From: an uncultured Bacteroidota bacterium | GTDB taxonomy: Bacteria; Bacteroidota; Bacteroidia; Flavobacteriales; Flavobacteriaceae | Assembly: GCA_913062555.1 (NCBI GenBank) | Contig: CAJXVU010000006.1 | Span: 1-64,000 of the forward strand | Reading direction: 5' to 3' | Length of the DNA stretch: 64,000 nt | In this document: piece by piece, positions 7,621-16,310 of the stretch | Position numbering within the stretch: the stretch's first letter is position 1 | Layout of the letters: each line of letters starts with the position of its first letter | The notes under the pieces: model-generated | The model's database searches: none | Told to the model about the DNA's origin: nothing | Seen by the model: only the letters and a program-made list of their open reading frames with translations | Made by a program: the position numbers and the translations under genes

Positions 7621-10539
7621 ATGCGTATACCAACAATTTTAGTATTTTTTATTTGCCTCACAAACAGTTTGATAGGGCAAAATAACAAGCATCCTTTAGC
7701 AACTTCAGATTTTGAAGCTCAACAACAATGGGTGGATAGTGTATATCAATCCATGTCACTTAAAGAAAGAGTTGGCCAATTATTTATGGTACAGGTTTAT
7801 TCGAGTTTAGACCAAAAGAAAAAAGAGTCAATTGTTGGCTTAATTAAAGAACAGCATATTGGAGGGATTATATATTCCAAAGGAGGACCAATACGTCAAG
7901 CCAATTTAAATAATGAATTGCAAAGCATTTCCAAGTTGCCAATGTTAATAGGGATGGATGCAGAATGGGGTTTAAATATGCGTTTAGATTCAACTTACGC
8001 CTTCCCATGGAATATGACCTTAGGAGCCGTTAAAGACACCAAATTAATAGAACGTACTGGAAAGCATATAGGAGAACACTGTAAACGATTAGGCGTGCAT
8101 TTTAATTTCGCTCCTGTAGTAGATATTAATACGAATCCTAAAAATCCTATTATAGGAAATCGTTCTTTCGGAGAAAACAGGGATTATGTAACCAATAGTG
8201 CATTAGCATTCATGAAAGGCATGCAAGATGCTGGCGTTTTGGCAAGTGCTAAACATTTTCCTGGTCATGGAGATACCGAAGCCGATTCTCATAAAATCTT
8301 ACCTACCATTACTTTTAATGAAAAACGATTAGATTCTGTTGAACTCTTTCCTTATAAAGCTTTGATTAATAAAGGACTATCAAGCGTAATGGTAGCACAC
8401 TTAAATGTGCCGAGTTTAGAACCACGATTGGGATATCCTTCATCGTTATCAAAAACAATTGTCACCGATCTTCTAAAAACTAGATTGGAGTTTCAAGGAC
8501 TTATACTCACTGATGCACTAGGGATGAAAGGTGTAGCAAATTATAGTGAAACAGGAGCTATAGATTTAGCAGCGTTTAATGCCGGGAATGATATCATGCT
8601 TATGTCGGAAGATGTTGCAATAGGAGCTTCAAAGATTATTGATGCTTATAATAACAAAACTATTACTGAAGAACGTCTCGCACATTCAGTAAAAAAAATA
8701 TTAATGGCAAAATATAAAGTAGGCTTGCATAATTATACGCCTATTGAAACCTCTCATTTAGTAGCAGATTTAAACCGATTGGAAGATGATTTGTTGTATG
8801 GAGAGCTTATAGAGAATGCCTTAACGGTTGTTAAAAACACAACAAACCTTTTACCAGTACGTCAATTAGAAACAAAATCTATTGCATATGTAAAACTCGG
8901 TGATGATGATGGAACTGTGTTTTTTAATACCCTAAAAAAATACACCAAAGTTCATGAAATTAAAGCTGATAAATTAGATGATCTAATTTCTAAACTGAAT
9001 AATTATAATACGGTGATCATTGGATTTCATAAATCGAATGCTAGTCCTTGGAAATCCTATAAATTTTCTAATAAAGAATTGGTATGGTTATATGAAATTG
9101 CAAGAACAAACACAGTAATACTAAATGTCTTTGCTAAACCATATGCGCTTTCCGATATAAAATCTACGGAGAATATAGAAAGTATAATGCTGTCCTATCA
9201 AAATAGTGAAATTGCTCAGGAAAAAGCAGCACAACTTATTTTCGGAGCCATTCCTGCAAAAGGAGTATTGCCTGTGAGTGCCGGTAAGCATTTTAAAGTT
9301 GGTGAAGGTATTCAAATCGAAAGTCTAAGTCGTTTGGGTTACGCATTACCAGAGCGTGTTGGAATAAATTCTCAACGATTAGCTAAATTGGACTCGGTCG
9401 CACAGTATGCTGTCGACTCGTTGATGACACCTGGTATTCAATTATTAGTAGCACGAAAAGGGAAAGTCATCTACAATAAAAATTTTGGCAAACATACATA
9501 TTCAGGAGATCGTAAAGTGAAATCTTCAGACATGTATGATGTAGCTTCATTGACTAAAATACTAGCTACAATACCATTGATGATGGAATTAGAAGAAGAA
9601 GGTGTTGTGTCTTTAGACAGTAAGCTCTCCGAATTATTACCGGAGTATAAAGGATCTAATAAAAAAGATGTGACCGTTAAACGAATGTTATCTCATTATG
9701 CAAAGTTAAAGCCATGGATCCCATTTTATATTAACACTTTAGACTCTGTAACTCATAAACCAGATCCAAAATATTATAGAAAGAAATGGAGTAGTGCATT
9801 TAATATAGAAGTCGCTAATAATTTATATTTGAGATCTGACTATCAAGACTCTATACACAAGTTAATTAAAGAAAGTGAAATGCAAAAGCGCTTAAGATAT
9901 AAGTATAGTGATCTGCCATATTATATTTTAAAGAAATTTATAGAAAAACATTACGACCAATCACTAGATAAATTGATACAGCAACATTTTTATAAATCTT
10001 TGGGTGCAAATTACACAACATATAATCCAAGCGAAAAATTTAGTAATACGCAGCTTATCCCTACCGAGGAAGACGACTATTTTCGTCATCAAAAAATTCA
10101 TGGGTATGTACATGATATGGGAGCAGCAATGCAAAAAGGAGTAGGAGGACATGCTGGCGTTTTTAGTAACGCAAATGATGTTGCCAAGATAATGCAAATG
10201 TATCTTCAAAAAGGATATTATGGGGGGCAGCGTTATTTTAAACCTACAACACTTGACAAATTTAATACTTGCTACTTTTGTGATAAGGATAATAGGCGAG
10301 GTATTGGGTTTGACAAGCCTCAATTAGATGAGGATGGACCAACGTGTGGTTGTGTGTCCATGGATAGTTTTGGGCATTCAGGATTTACAGGAACATATGC
10401 CTGGGCGGACCCTGAAGAGGAGATTGTATATATTTTCCTAGCTAATAGAACTTATCCAAGCTCAGAGAAAAATTTATTATTAAGAAAAAATATCAGAACA
10501 GATATACAACGATTAATTTACGAAGCAATAGAACGATAA
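7621..10539 (+). CDS. NagZ-type GH3 glycosidase fused to class C beta-lactamase-like hydrolase
   Basis: A 972-aa two-enzyme fusion. A signal peptide (1-19) precedes a GH3 N-terminal barrel (~40-380) with the NagZ hallmark SAKHFPGHGDTEADSHK (catalytic His/Asp loop) and LTDALGMKG. A GH3 C-terminal-like linker follows (~390-560). From ~580 there is a serine beta-lactamase/DD-peptidase fold with ASLTKI (SxxK, nucleophile Ser) and RYKYSDLPYY (YxN-like, here YSD). NagZ releases GlcNAc from cell-wall fragments. In Bacillus, separate NagZ and AmiE proteins together free MurNAc, so this fusion probably recycles or remodels peptidoglycan in the periplasm. bshA starts 4 bp downstream, implying one transcript. 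Confidence 0.9.
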   Translation: MRIPTILVFFICLTNSLIGQNNKHPLATSDFEAQQQWVDSVYQSMSLKERVGQLFMVQVYSSLDQKKKESIVGLIKEQHIGGIIYSKGGPIRQANLNNELQSISKLPMLIGMDAEWGLNMRLDSTYAFPWNMTLGAVKDTKLIERTGKHIGEHCKRLGVHFNFAPVVDINTNPKNPIIGNRSFGENRDYVTNSALAFMKGMQDAGVLASAKHFPGHGDTEADSHKILPTITFNEKRLDSVELFPYKALINKGLSSVMVAHLNVPSLEPRLGYPSSLSKTIVTDLLKTRLEFQGLILTDALGMKGVANYSETGAIDLAAFNAGNDIMLMSEDVAIGASKIIDAYNNKTITEERLAHSVKKILMAKYKVGLHNYTPIETSHLVADLNRLEDDLLYGELIENALTVVKNTTNLLPVRQLETKSIAYVKLGDDDGTVFFNTLKKYTKVHEIKADKLDDLISKLNNYNTVIIGFHKSNASPWKSYKFSNKELVWLYEIARTNTVILNVFAKPYALSDIKSTENIESIMLSYQNSEIAQEKAAQLIFGAIPAKGVLPVSAGKHFKVGEGIQIESLSRLGYALPERVGINSQRLAKLDSVAQYAVDSLMTPGIQLLVARKGKVIYNKNFGKHTYSGDRKVKSSDMYDVASLTKILATIPLMMELEEEGVVSLDSKLSELLPEYKGSNKKDVTVKRMLSHYAKLKPWIPFYINTLDSVTHKPDPKYYRKKWSSAFNIEVANNLYLRSDYQDSIHKLIKESEMQKRLRYKYSDLPYYILKKFIEKHYDQSLDKLIQQHFYKSLGANYTTYNPSEKFSNTQLIPTEEDDYFRHQKIHGYVHDMGAAMQKGVGGHAGVFSNANDVAKIMQMYLQKGYYGGQRYFKPTTLDKFNTCYFCDKDNRRGIGFDKPQLDEDGPTCGCVSMDSFGHSGFTGTYAWADPEEEIVYIFLANRTYPSSEKNLLLRKNIRTDIQRLIYEAIER

Positions 10540-10543
10540 AAGA

Positions 10544-11680
10544 ATGAATATAGGAATTGTATGTTATCCAACATTTGGGGGTAGTGGTGTAGTCGCTACG
10601 GAGCTTGGATTAGAATTATCTAAACGTGGACATGAGGTACATTTTATTACTTACAGTCAACCAGTACGGTTAGAATTATTAAGCAATAAGGTACACTATC
10701 ATGAAGTTAATGTGCCTGAATATCCTTTGTTTCATTATCAACCTTATGAATTGGCCTTATCAAGCAAATTGGTTGATATGGTGAAGCTTCATAAAATAGA
10801 TGTTCTACACGTTCATTATGCAATTCCTCATGCCTATGCGGCATATATGGCAAAGAAAATGCTATTTGAAGAAGGGATTAAATTACCAATAGTAACAACC
10901 CTGCATGGAACAGATATAACATTGGTTGGCAGCCATCCATTTTATAAATCGGCCGTAACATTTAGTATTAATAAGTCAGATGCGGTAACATCGGTATCTC
11001 AAAGCTTAAAAGACGATACTTTACGTTTGTTTGATATTACTAATGACATTCAAGTCGTACCAAATTTTATTGATTTTGCTAAGTATACAAACCATTTTAC
11101 CGATTGTCAGCGTGGTATGATGGCCAACGATGATGAACGTATAATTACACATATAAGTAACTTCAGGAAGGTAAAGCGAATTGACGATATCATTAAAATA
11201 TTTTATAATATTCAGAAAGAAATTCCAGCAAAACTTATGATGGTTGGTGATGGTCCTGAAAAAGAACCTGCAGAGCAATTATGTAGAGAACTTGGGATTG
11301 AAGATAAAGTCGTTTTCTTCGGTAAGAGCCATGAAATTGATAAAATATTGTGTTTTAGTGATTTATTTTTACTGCCTTCAGAGACTGAAAGCTTTGGTCT
11401 AGCTGCCTTAGAGGCAATGGCATCTGGAGTACCTGTGATTTCAAGTAATACCGGTGGGATTCCAGAGGTTAATAAAGAAGGTGTCTCTGGGTTTTTAAGT
11501 GACGTTGGAGATATTGACAGTATGTCAAAAAATGCAATTAAAATTTTGAAAGATGACAGCGTATTAACAATGTTTAAAGAGCAATCTATAGAAGAAGCCA
11601 AACAATTTGATATTCATGAAATTGTACCGCTTTACGAGTCTATTTACAAACAGGCTCTAGCCAATTGTGTTTCAATCTAA
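10544..11680 (+). CDS. bshA: N-acetyl-alpha-D-glucosaminyl L-malate synthase (bacillithiol)
   Basis: GT4-family glycosyltransferase that joins UDP-GlcNAc and L-malate in the first step of bacillithiol synthesis. N-terminal YPTFGGSGVVATELG glycine-rich loop, mid-chain TTLHGTDITLVG, and the GT4 donor motif ETESFGLAALEAMASGVPV (E-x7-E) near residue 285. Length 378 aa is normal for BshA. Immediately follows the glycosidase fusion; bshB and bshC are not in the window. Ends 19 bp from the convergent sigma-factor operon. The BshA subfamily is chosen over generic GT4 because of the N-terminal motif and the HGTDITLVG segment. Confidence 0.92.
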   Translation: MNIGIVCYPTFGGSGVVATELGLELSKRGHEVHFITYSQPVRLELLSNKVHYHEVNVPEYPLFHYQPYELALSSKLVDMVKLHKIDVLHVHYAIPHAYAAYMAKKMLFEEGIKLPIVTTLHGTDITLVGSHPFYKSAVTFSINKSDAVTSVSQSLKDDTLRLFDITNDIQVVPNFIDFAKYTNHFTDCQRGMMANDDERIITHISNFRKVKRIDDIIKIFYNIQKEIPAKLMMVGDGPEKEPAEQLCRELGIEDKVVFFGKSHEIDKILCFSDLFLLPSETESFGLAALEAMASGVPVISSNTGGIPEVNKEGVSGFLSDVGDIDSMSKNAIKILKDDSVLTMFKEQSIEEAKQFDIHEIVPLYESIYKQALANCVSI

Positions 11681-11699
11681 TAATTTGTAAAGACACTAA

Positions 11700-11927
11700 T
11701 TAATCAGGTAAAGTTTCGCAGAAAAACCCTTTTCTCTTTAATAAGCTGTTTAGATCGGTTTCATTGAAACCGTCATCCGCTCTTACTTTTAATACTTTAT
11801 CGATATCTTCCAGGTCGATAGACCAATCAATGATATTGGAATGGTCGTTAAAGAGTGACTTTATAGTGCTTAGCTTTTTTTTAGTTTTAATATTAGTTCG
11901 TAATATAAATAGTTTCATTGTGTTCAT
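11700..11927 (-). CDS. Small HMA-like protein lacking CxxC
   Basis: A 75-aa protein, last gene of a three-gene operon behind an ECF sigma factor. The pattern MKLFILRTNI, a Lys-rich helix, IDWSIDLEDIDKVLKVRA and LKRKGFFCETLPD fits the beta-alpha-beta-beta-alpha-beta ferredoxin-like fold of heavy-metal-associated domains. The metal-binding CxxC is absent; one Cys remains near the C-terminus (FFCETLPD). Start may be either of two ATGs three codons apart. Proposed role (protein-protein or ligand sensing rather than copper transfer) is inference. Confidence 0.65.
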   Translation of the reverse strand: MNTMKLFILRTNIKTKKKLSTIKSLFNDHSNIIDWSIDLEDIDKVLKVRADDGFNETDLNSLLKRKGFFCETLPD

Positions 11928-11947
11928 TTAAAGCGGTTAATAGGGAA

Positions 11948-12349
11948 TTATTCCTCGGTTGATGTCTCTGGTGGATTTGTTTGACGATCTACATATTGTT
12001 TGTAAATTTCATCCCCTTCTTCTTTCCAGAACTTGTCGTATAGTTTCCATTTCGAAAATTCTGATTTTGAGTCACTCTTGCATTTAGATTTTGATTTTCT
12101 AGAAGATTTACTGCTTCCGCTTCCACAGCCTCCCAGTAGGATCTTGAGAAGAATAAATAATCCAACAGCCTGCCAATAACTAAGTGTTGTTAAGCCAAAT
12201 ACTTCCGGCATTATCCAGTTCCATAGCCACATGATTACAAATCCAAAAAGAATGGCAAGCCCTGTTATGGCCAAAATACCAAAGATTATAATTCCTGCGA
12301 TTTCTCCTGGGGATCTTCCTCGTAATTTATGATTGAAAAAATTTGTCAT
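11948..12349 (-). CDS. Two-helix membrane protein in ECF sigma operon
   Basis: A 133-aa protein with two hydrophobic spans (residues ~17-45 and ~58-74). Between them is the loop NWIMPEVFGLTTLSYWQA, which I recognise as a widespread but unnamed Bacteroidota motif (LMPxLFGL...YWQA). After span two comes GGCGSGSSKSS, then a strongly basic Ser/Lys stretch with a further Cys, ending in an acidic tail. It lies 13 bp downstream of the sigma gene and could act as its membrane regulator. It lacks the FecR or zinc-finger anti-sigma domains, so that role is only a suggestion. Confidence 0.68.
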   Translation of the reverse strand: MTNFFNHKLRGRSPGEIAGIIIFGILAITGLAILFGFVIMWLWNWIMPEVFGLTTLSYWQAVGLFILLKILLGGCGSGSSKSSRKSKSKCKSDSKSEFSKWKLYDKFWKEEGDEIYKQYVDRQTNPPETSTEE

Positions 12350-12362
12350 CTTATATTTTATT

Positions 12363-12905
12363 TTAATTTATTGTTTCTTTTTGTAGTTCTAATTTTTTAT
12401 ACAAAATACCTATTGCTCTATGTCTTCTGGACATCAATGTGCCCTCAGGAATCCCCGTGTCTAAAGAAATTTCCCGATAACTATAGCCTTCAAAATCAAT
12501 TGCTATAATAATGTCTCTATAAGCCGGTTTTAAACTCATTATGGCCTTTTTTAATAAATCCTTCATGTTTTCAGAGTACATAATATCCGGTGAATCATAT
12601 ACCAATTCAGCCAATACTTGTAGTTTGGCATTGTTTGAATCTGTATAATCATCGACTTGCTTTTTGCTGCGCATAATATCGATAATCTTGTTTTTAATAG
12701 AATTATAGACAAACCCAGCCACATTATTTATTGGTGCATATCTGTCCGCTCCCGCAAATAATTTTAAAGCCACATCTTGAATAATATCTTCCGCCTCGCG
12801 ACTTGCGCTTGCTTTGATTCTTGAGTTGACATAAGCTTTAAGAGATTGGTATTCTTCACCAAAAAAGTCTTTAAGCTTTTTATTATTTTCTGATTCCAGG
12901 GTCAT
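12363..12905 (-). CDS. ECF-type RNA polymerase sigma factor
   Basis: Sigma-70 family, ECF group, 180 aa. Region 2 is around residues 20-90 (REAEDIIQDVALKLF, the core-binding helix, then FVYNSIKNKIIDIMRSKK). Region 4 is ~120-170 (LKPAYRDIIIAIDFEGYSYREI, then GIPEGTLMSRRHRAIG, the -35-recognition helix-turn-helix). First gene of a minus-strand operon with a two-span membrane protein and an HMA-like protein; no FecR-type anti-sigma or TonB receptor lies beside it. Probably an envelope- or metal-stress regulator, but the stimulus cannot be read from sequence. Confidence 0.88.
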   Translation of the reverse strand: MTLESENNKKLKDFFGEEYQSLKAYVNSRIKASASREAEDIIQDVALKLFAGADRYAPINNVAGFVYNSIKNKIIDIMRSKKQVDDYTDSNNAKLQVLAELVYDSPDIMYSENMKDLLKKAIMSLKPAYRDIIIAIDFEGYSYREISLDTGIPEGTLMSRRHRAIGILYKKLELQKETIN

Positions 12906-13013
12906 TTAACAGCCATTTAAACAGCGCTTCATTTATAAAGACGACATTTTTTAATTCTATTGCATTTTATTCTGAAGATTATATGAATTACTTATGACAA
13001 AGTTAATAATCAT

Positions 13014-13037
13014 AAAAAAACCACCTCAAAAAGGTGG
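13014..13037 (-). terminator. Rho-independent terminator after barrel protein
   Basis: On the minus strand CCACCT / TTTTG / AGGTGG forms a 6-bp GC-rich stem extended by G-T pairs, followed by a seven-T tract. It lies ~25 bp past the stop of the 13062-13547 gene and separates it from the sigma operon. Confidence 0.75.
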
Positions 13038-13061
13038 CCTAATTAAATATCTCAAGTAAAT

Positions 13062-13547
13062 TTAAAATTGATATCTCAGTCCTAAAGCGATATCAAAATC
13101 TAAGTCATTATTAATATGCCCAAATCCGAATTCTGGTCTGAAATCTAAAGAAATCAGTAATGGAATATTAAAATCATATTCTATTCCAATATTTCCAGCA
13201 GCCAAAAATGATGTGCTACTATCATCTTCTCCTGGCGCTACATTATCCAAACTATAGGAAGCAATACCCCCTCCAACACCTGTGTACCAGTTAAAACGAT
13301 CATCTAGTGGTTTTACCCATTGGTATAAACCAACCGCTCTAATTGCGCTATATTTGCCTCCATCACGCCATCCCAACCCAAATTCCAATCGATGGGTATC
13401 AAATAGCCCTACCTGGTATGATATTTCGGCACCAAAGCCATCGCTATCACCTAAACGCAAGCCTATAGCATGGTCTGCAATTGCTTGTGCTTGTGAAGTG
13501 ATTGTAAAACTAAAAAGAGTAAGGGCTATTAAACATATCTTTTTCAT
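13062..13547 (-). CDS. Small outer-membrane beta-barrel-like protein
   Basis: A 161-aa exported protein: signal peptide residues 1-20 (KKICLIALTLFSFTITSQAQA), then alternating polar/aromatic strands such as HAIGLRLGDSDGFGAEISYQVGLF, HRLEFGLGWRD, WYTGVGGGIASY and LDFRPEFGFGH. It ends in DIALGLRYQF, with the C-terminal aromatic typical of outer-membrane barrels. This suggests an eight-strand porin-like or OmpW/OprF-like fold. Monocistronic: terminator on one side and a 230-bp spacer shared with divergent aroC on the other. Function unknown. Confidence 0.75.
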   Translation of the reverse strand: MKKICLIALTLFSFTITSQAQAIADHAIGLRLGDSDGFGAEISYQVGLFDTHRLEFGLGWRDGGKYSAIRAVGLYQWVKPLDDRFNWYTGVGGGIASYSLDNVAPGEDDSSTSFLAAGNIGIEYDFNIPLLISLDFRPEFGFGHINNDLDFDIALGLRYQF

Positions 13548-13727
13548 AAATTTAGATTTTAGTAAATGGATTTATTTTTCCGAATATTATAATTAGCATA
13601 ACGCTAAATATATAGTATTATTGGCTTGTAATGTATGAAATAATACTAATAGCAAAGATTATTAATTCGTTTTGTTATTTGACTTTTAATTTGATAAATG
13701 ATAAAAATAGCAATGATTAGGTCATTC

Positions 13728-13735
13728 TATTTTTG
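13728..13735 (+). promoter_or_regulatory. Putative -7 box for aroC
   Basis: TATTTTTG matches TAnnTTTG and lies 42 nt before the aroC ATG. No clear TTG -33 element at the usual 19-23 nt spacing was found, so this is tentative. Confidence 0.3.
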
Positions 13736-13777
13736 TTTTGTTAATAATAAAATTACATTAGCGTAAAATATAGATTA

Positions 13778-14842
13778 ATGGCGGGAAATTCCTTTGGAAA
13801 TTTATTTAAAGTCACCACATTTGGTGAATCTCATGGGCTAGCAATTGGAGGCGTAATTGATGGTTGTCCAGCAGGAGTATCCTTAGATTTTGAAGCAATT
13901 CAAAATGATTTAGATCGTAGGAAACCAGGTCAATCAGAGATTGTTACACAACGTAAGGAATCAGATACTGTAAAATTTTTATCTGGAATATTTGATGGTA
14001 AAACTACAGGAACACCTATTGGTTTTATAATTGAAAACGACAATCAAAAATCAAATGATTATTCACATATAAAAGATGTCTATCGTCCTAGTCATGCCGA
14101 TTATACTTATGATAAAAAATATGGCAACCGTGATTATAGAGGTGGTGGGCGTAGCTCAGCACGGGAAACAGCATGTCGTGTAGTTGCTGGTGCGGTTGCA
14201 AAACAATTTTTAAAAAATATAGAGATCAATGCATTCACCTCATCGGTAGGCGATATTTTTATTGACAAACCATATCAAGAACTTGATTTCAATGCGATAG
14301 AATCAAATATAGTTCGTTGTCCTGATACGGTTAAGGCTGATGCGATGATTGCTAGAATAAAAGAAATTAGAAAACAAGGTGATACTATTGGAGGCACAGT
14401 AACTTGTGTTTTAAAAAATGTGCCAATTGGGCTGGGAGAGCCTGTTTTTGACAGACTCCATGCCGAGTTGGGCAAAGCGATGCTTTCTATAAATGCGGTG
14501 AAAGGATTTGAATATGGTAGTGGCTTTTGTGGTGCCAAAATGAAGGGAAGCGAGCATAATGATTTGTTCAATGCTGATGGGACAACACAAACTAACCTTT
14601 CAGGAGGAATACAAGGTGGTATAAGTAACGGCATGGATATTTATTTTCGTGTAGCATTTAAACCCGTTGCAACTATAATGCAAAAGCAAAATACAATTGA
14701 TAAAGATGGAAACATCGTAGAAATGCAGGGAAAAGGACGTCATGATCCTTGTGTTGTACCCAGAGCGGTACCAATTGTAGAAGCTATGGCAGCTTTGGTT
14801 TTGGCAGACTACTATTTAATTAATAAAACATCTAAAATTTAA
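13778..14842 (+). CDS. aroC: Chorismate synthase
   Basis: Last common step of the aromatic pathway: EPSP to chorismate, with reduced FMN as cofactor. Clear family motifs: [17 protein letters not shown] at the N-terminus (catalytic His), [37 protein letters not shown] and [20 protein letters not shown] near the C-terminus. Length 354 aa is standard. The symporter gene starts 8 bp after the stop, so the two probably share a transcript. aroB lies ~7 kb away on the other strand. Confidence 0.97.
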   Translation: MAGNSFGNLFKVTTFGESHGLAIGGVIDGCPAGVSLDFEAIQNDLDRRKPGQSEIVTQRKESDTVKFLSGIFDGKTTGTPIGFIIENDNQKSNDYSHIKDVYRPSHADYTYDKKYGNRDYRGGGRSSARETACRVVAGAVAKQFLKNIEINAFTSSVGDIFIDKPYQELDFNAIESNIVRCPDTVKADAMIARIKEIRKQGDTIGGTVTCVLKNVPIGLGEPVFDRLHAELGKAMLSINAVKGFEYGSGFCGAKMKGSEHNDLFNADGTTQTNLSGGIQGGISNGMDIYFRVAFKPVATIMQKQNTIDKDGNIVEMQGKGRHDPCVVPRAVPIVEAMAALVLADYYLINKTSKI

Positions 14843-14849
14843 GGATTAT

Positions 14850-16175
14850 ATGAAGAAACTTGCATTACACTGGAAAATATTAATAGGAATGTTACTTGGT
14901 TTAATCTTTGGTTTTATCATGCTACAAATTGATGGAGGGAAAAACTTTTCTGATGATTGGATAAGACCTCTCGGAACTATTTTCGTCAAGCTATTAAAAC
15001 TTATCGCTATTCCTTTAATCTTGGCTTCTTTAATCAAGGGGATCTCTGATCTTAAGGACATATCGAAATTTAAAAGGATTGGTATTCGAACAATTATAAC
15101 TTATGTGATAACCACAATATTTGCAATTACTATTGGATTGGTTTTGGTAAATGTGTTGCGACCAGGTGATGGTATTTCCGAAGAAACAATTGCCAAACTG
15201 ACGGATACTTATGCTCAAAATAGTGGGGTGCAAGATAAAATAGCAGAAGCTACAATTCAGCAAATTAGTGGGCCATTACAATTTTTAGAAGATATGGTTC
15301 CCGATAATGCATTTAATGCAATGAGTGATAATGCCTTGATGTTGCAAGTAATATTCTTCGCTATATTTTTGGGTATTTCCATGCTTTTAATTGGAGAAAA
15401 GAGAGCTAAACCTCTTAAAAAGTTTTTTGATTCTTTAAACGATGTGGTTCTTAAAATGGTTGATCTCATTATGTTATCAGCGCCTTATGCCGTATTTGCA
15501 CTTTTGGCTAGTGTGGTGGTCTCTTCAGGAGATCCAGATTTATTATTAGCACTAGTTAAATATGCAGGGGTTGTTGTGTTGGGTCTTTTATTAATGATAA
15601 CTTTTTATTGTATTCTCGTGGCAACCATAACCAAGAAAAACCCTTTTTGGTTTTTAAAAGAAATAAGTCCTGCACAATTATTGGCATTCTCTACGAGTAG
15701 TAGCGCAGCAACTTTGCCCGTTACTATGGAACGTGTAGAAGAACATATTGGTGTGGATAAAGAAGTATCTAGTTTTGTGCTACCAGTTGGTGCTACTATT
15801 AACATGGATGGTACGAGTTTATATCAGGCAGTAGCTGCGGTTTTTATCGCTCAAGCCCTAGGATTCGACCTGACTTTTGAAAATCAATTAATTATAGTAC
15901 TTACCGCCTTATTAGCGTCTATTGGGAGTGCAGCTGTCCCTGGAGCAGGAATGGTAATGTTAGTTATTGTGTTAGAATCAATTGGATTTCCAGCCGATAA
16001 GCTCGCCATAGGTTTAGCATTAATCTTTGCCGTTGATAGACCATTGGATATGTGTAGAACAGTTGTAAATGTAACAGGAGATGCAGCAGTGTCTATGTTG
16101 GTTGCAAAATCAGTTGGGAAATTCGGAAAACCACATGTGGAAAATTGGGATGATAATTATGATGAAGTAAAATAA
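14850..16175 (+). CDS. Dicarboxylate/amino acid:cation symporter (DAACS)
   Basis: Sodium- or proton-coupled uptake of glutamate/aspartate or C4-dicarboxylates (GltP/DctA family, SDF superfamily). It has about eight membrane helices with two re-entrant hairpins. Substrate motifs are visible: FSTSSSAATLPVTMERV (serine-rich hairpin HP1), GATINMDGTSLYQAVAAVF (TM7 NMDGT) and a conserved Asp/Arg in FAVDRPLDMCRTVVNVTGD (TM8). That Arg is usual in acidic amino-acid or dicarboxylate carriers. Length 441 aa. Which acid is carried cannot be decided from sequence. Confidence 0.93.
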   Translation: MKKLALHWKILIGMLLGLIFGFIMLQIDGGKNFSDDWIRPLGTIFVKLLKLIAIPLILASLIKGISDLKDISKFKRIGIRTIITYVITTIFAITIGLVLVNVLRPGDGISEETIAKLTDTYAQNSGVQDKIAEATIQQISGPLQFLEDMVPDNAFNAMSDNALMLQVIFFAIFLGISMLLIGEKRAKPLKKFFDSLNDVVLKMVDLIMLSAPYAVFALLASVVVSSGDPDLLLALVKYAGVVVLGLLLMITFYCILVATITKKNPFWFLKEISPAQLLAFSTSSSAATLPVTMERVEEHIGVDKEVSSFVLPVGATINMDGTSLYQAVAAVFIAQALGFDLTFENQLIIVLTALLASIGSAAVPGAGMVMLVIVLESIGFPADKLAIGLALIFAVDRPLDMCRTVVNVTGDAAVSMLVAKSVGKFGKPHVENWDDNYDEVK

Positions 16176-16214
16176 TAGTTATAAGCCAAAAATAAAGCTG
16201 GAAGAATTTATGAT

Positions 16215-16284
16215 CCGTTTTATGGAATCTTGTGCTTAGACAGGGAACAAGCCCTTGATAGACCCGCTACATTCCATAAAACGG
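16215..16284. repeat. 14-bp perfect inverted repeat around a 42-bp core
   Basis: CCGTTTTATGGAAT (16215-16228) is exactly repeated in reverse complement at 16271-16284. The 42-bp core contains AGGG/CCCT and CTTGT/ACAAG pairs, so a transcript would fold into a long structured arm. It lies in the 135-bp gap between the symporter and sulfurtransferase genes. No T tract follows, so it is not a simple terminator. A small mobile repeat (MITE/REP-like) or a cis-regulatory RNA are the main options. Confidence 0.6.
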
Positions 16285-16310
16285 TTCAAGACAATTAATA
16301 TAGGAATACT

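Noticed and set aside
13282..13596. 104-codon plus-strand frame over the barrel-protein gene
   Set aside because: Antisense to a gene with clear signal peptide, strands and its own terminator; no recognisable product.
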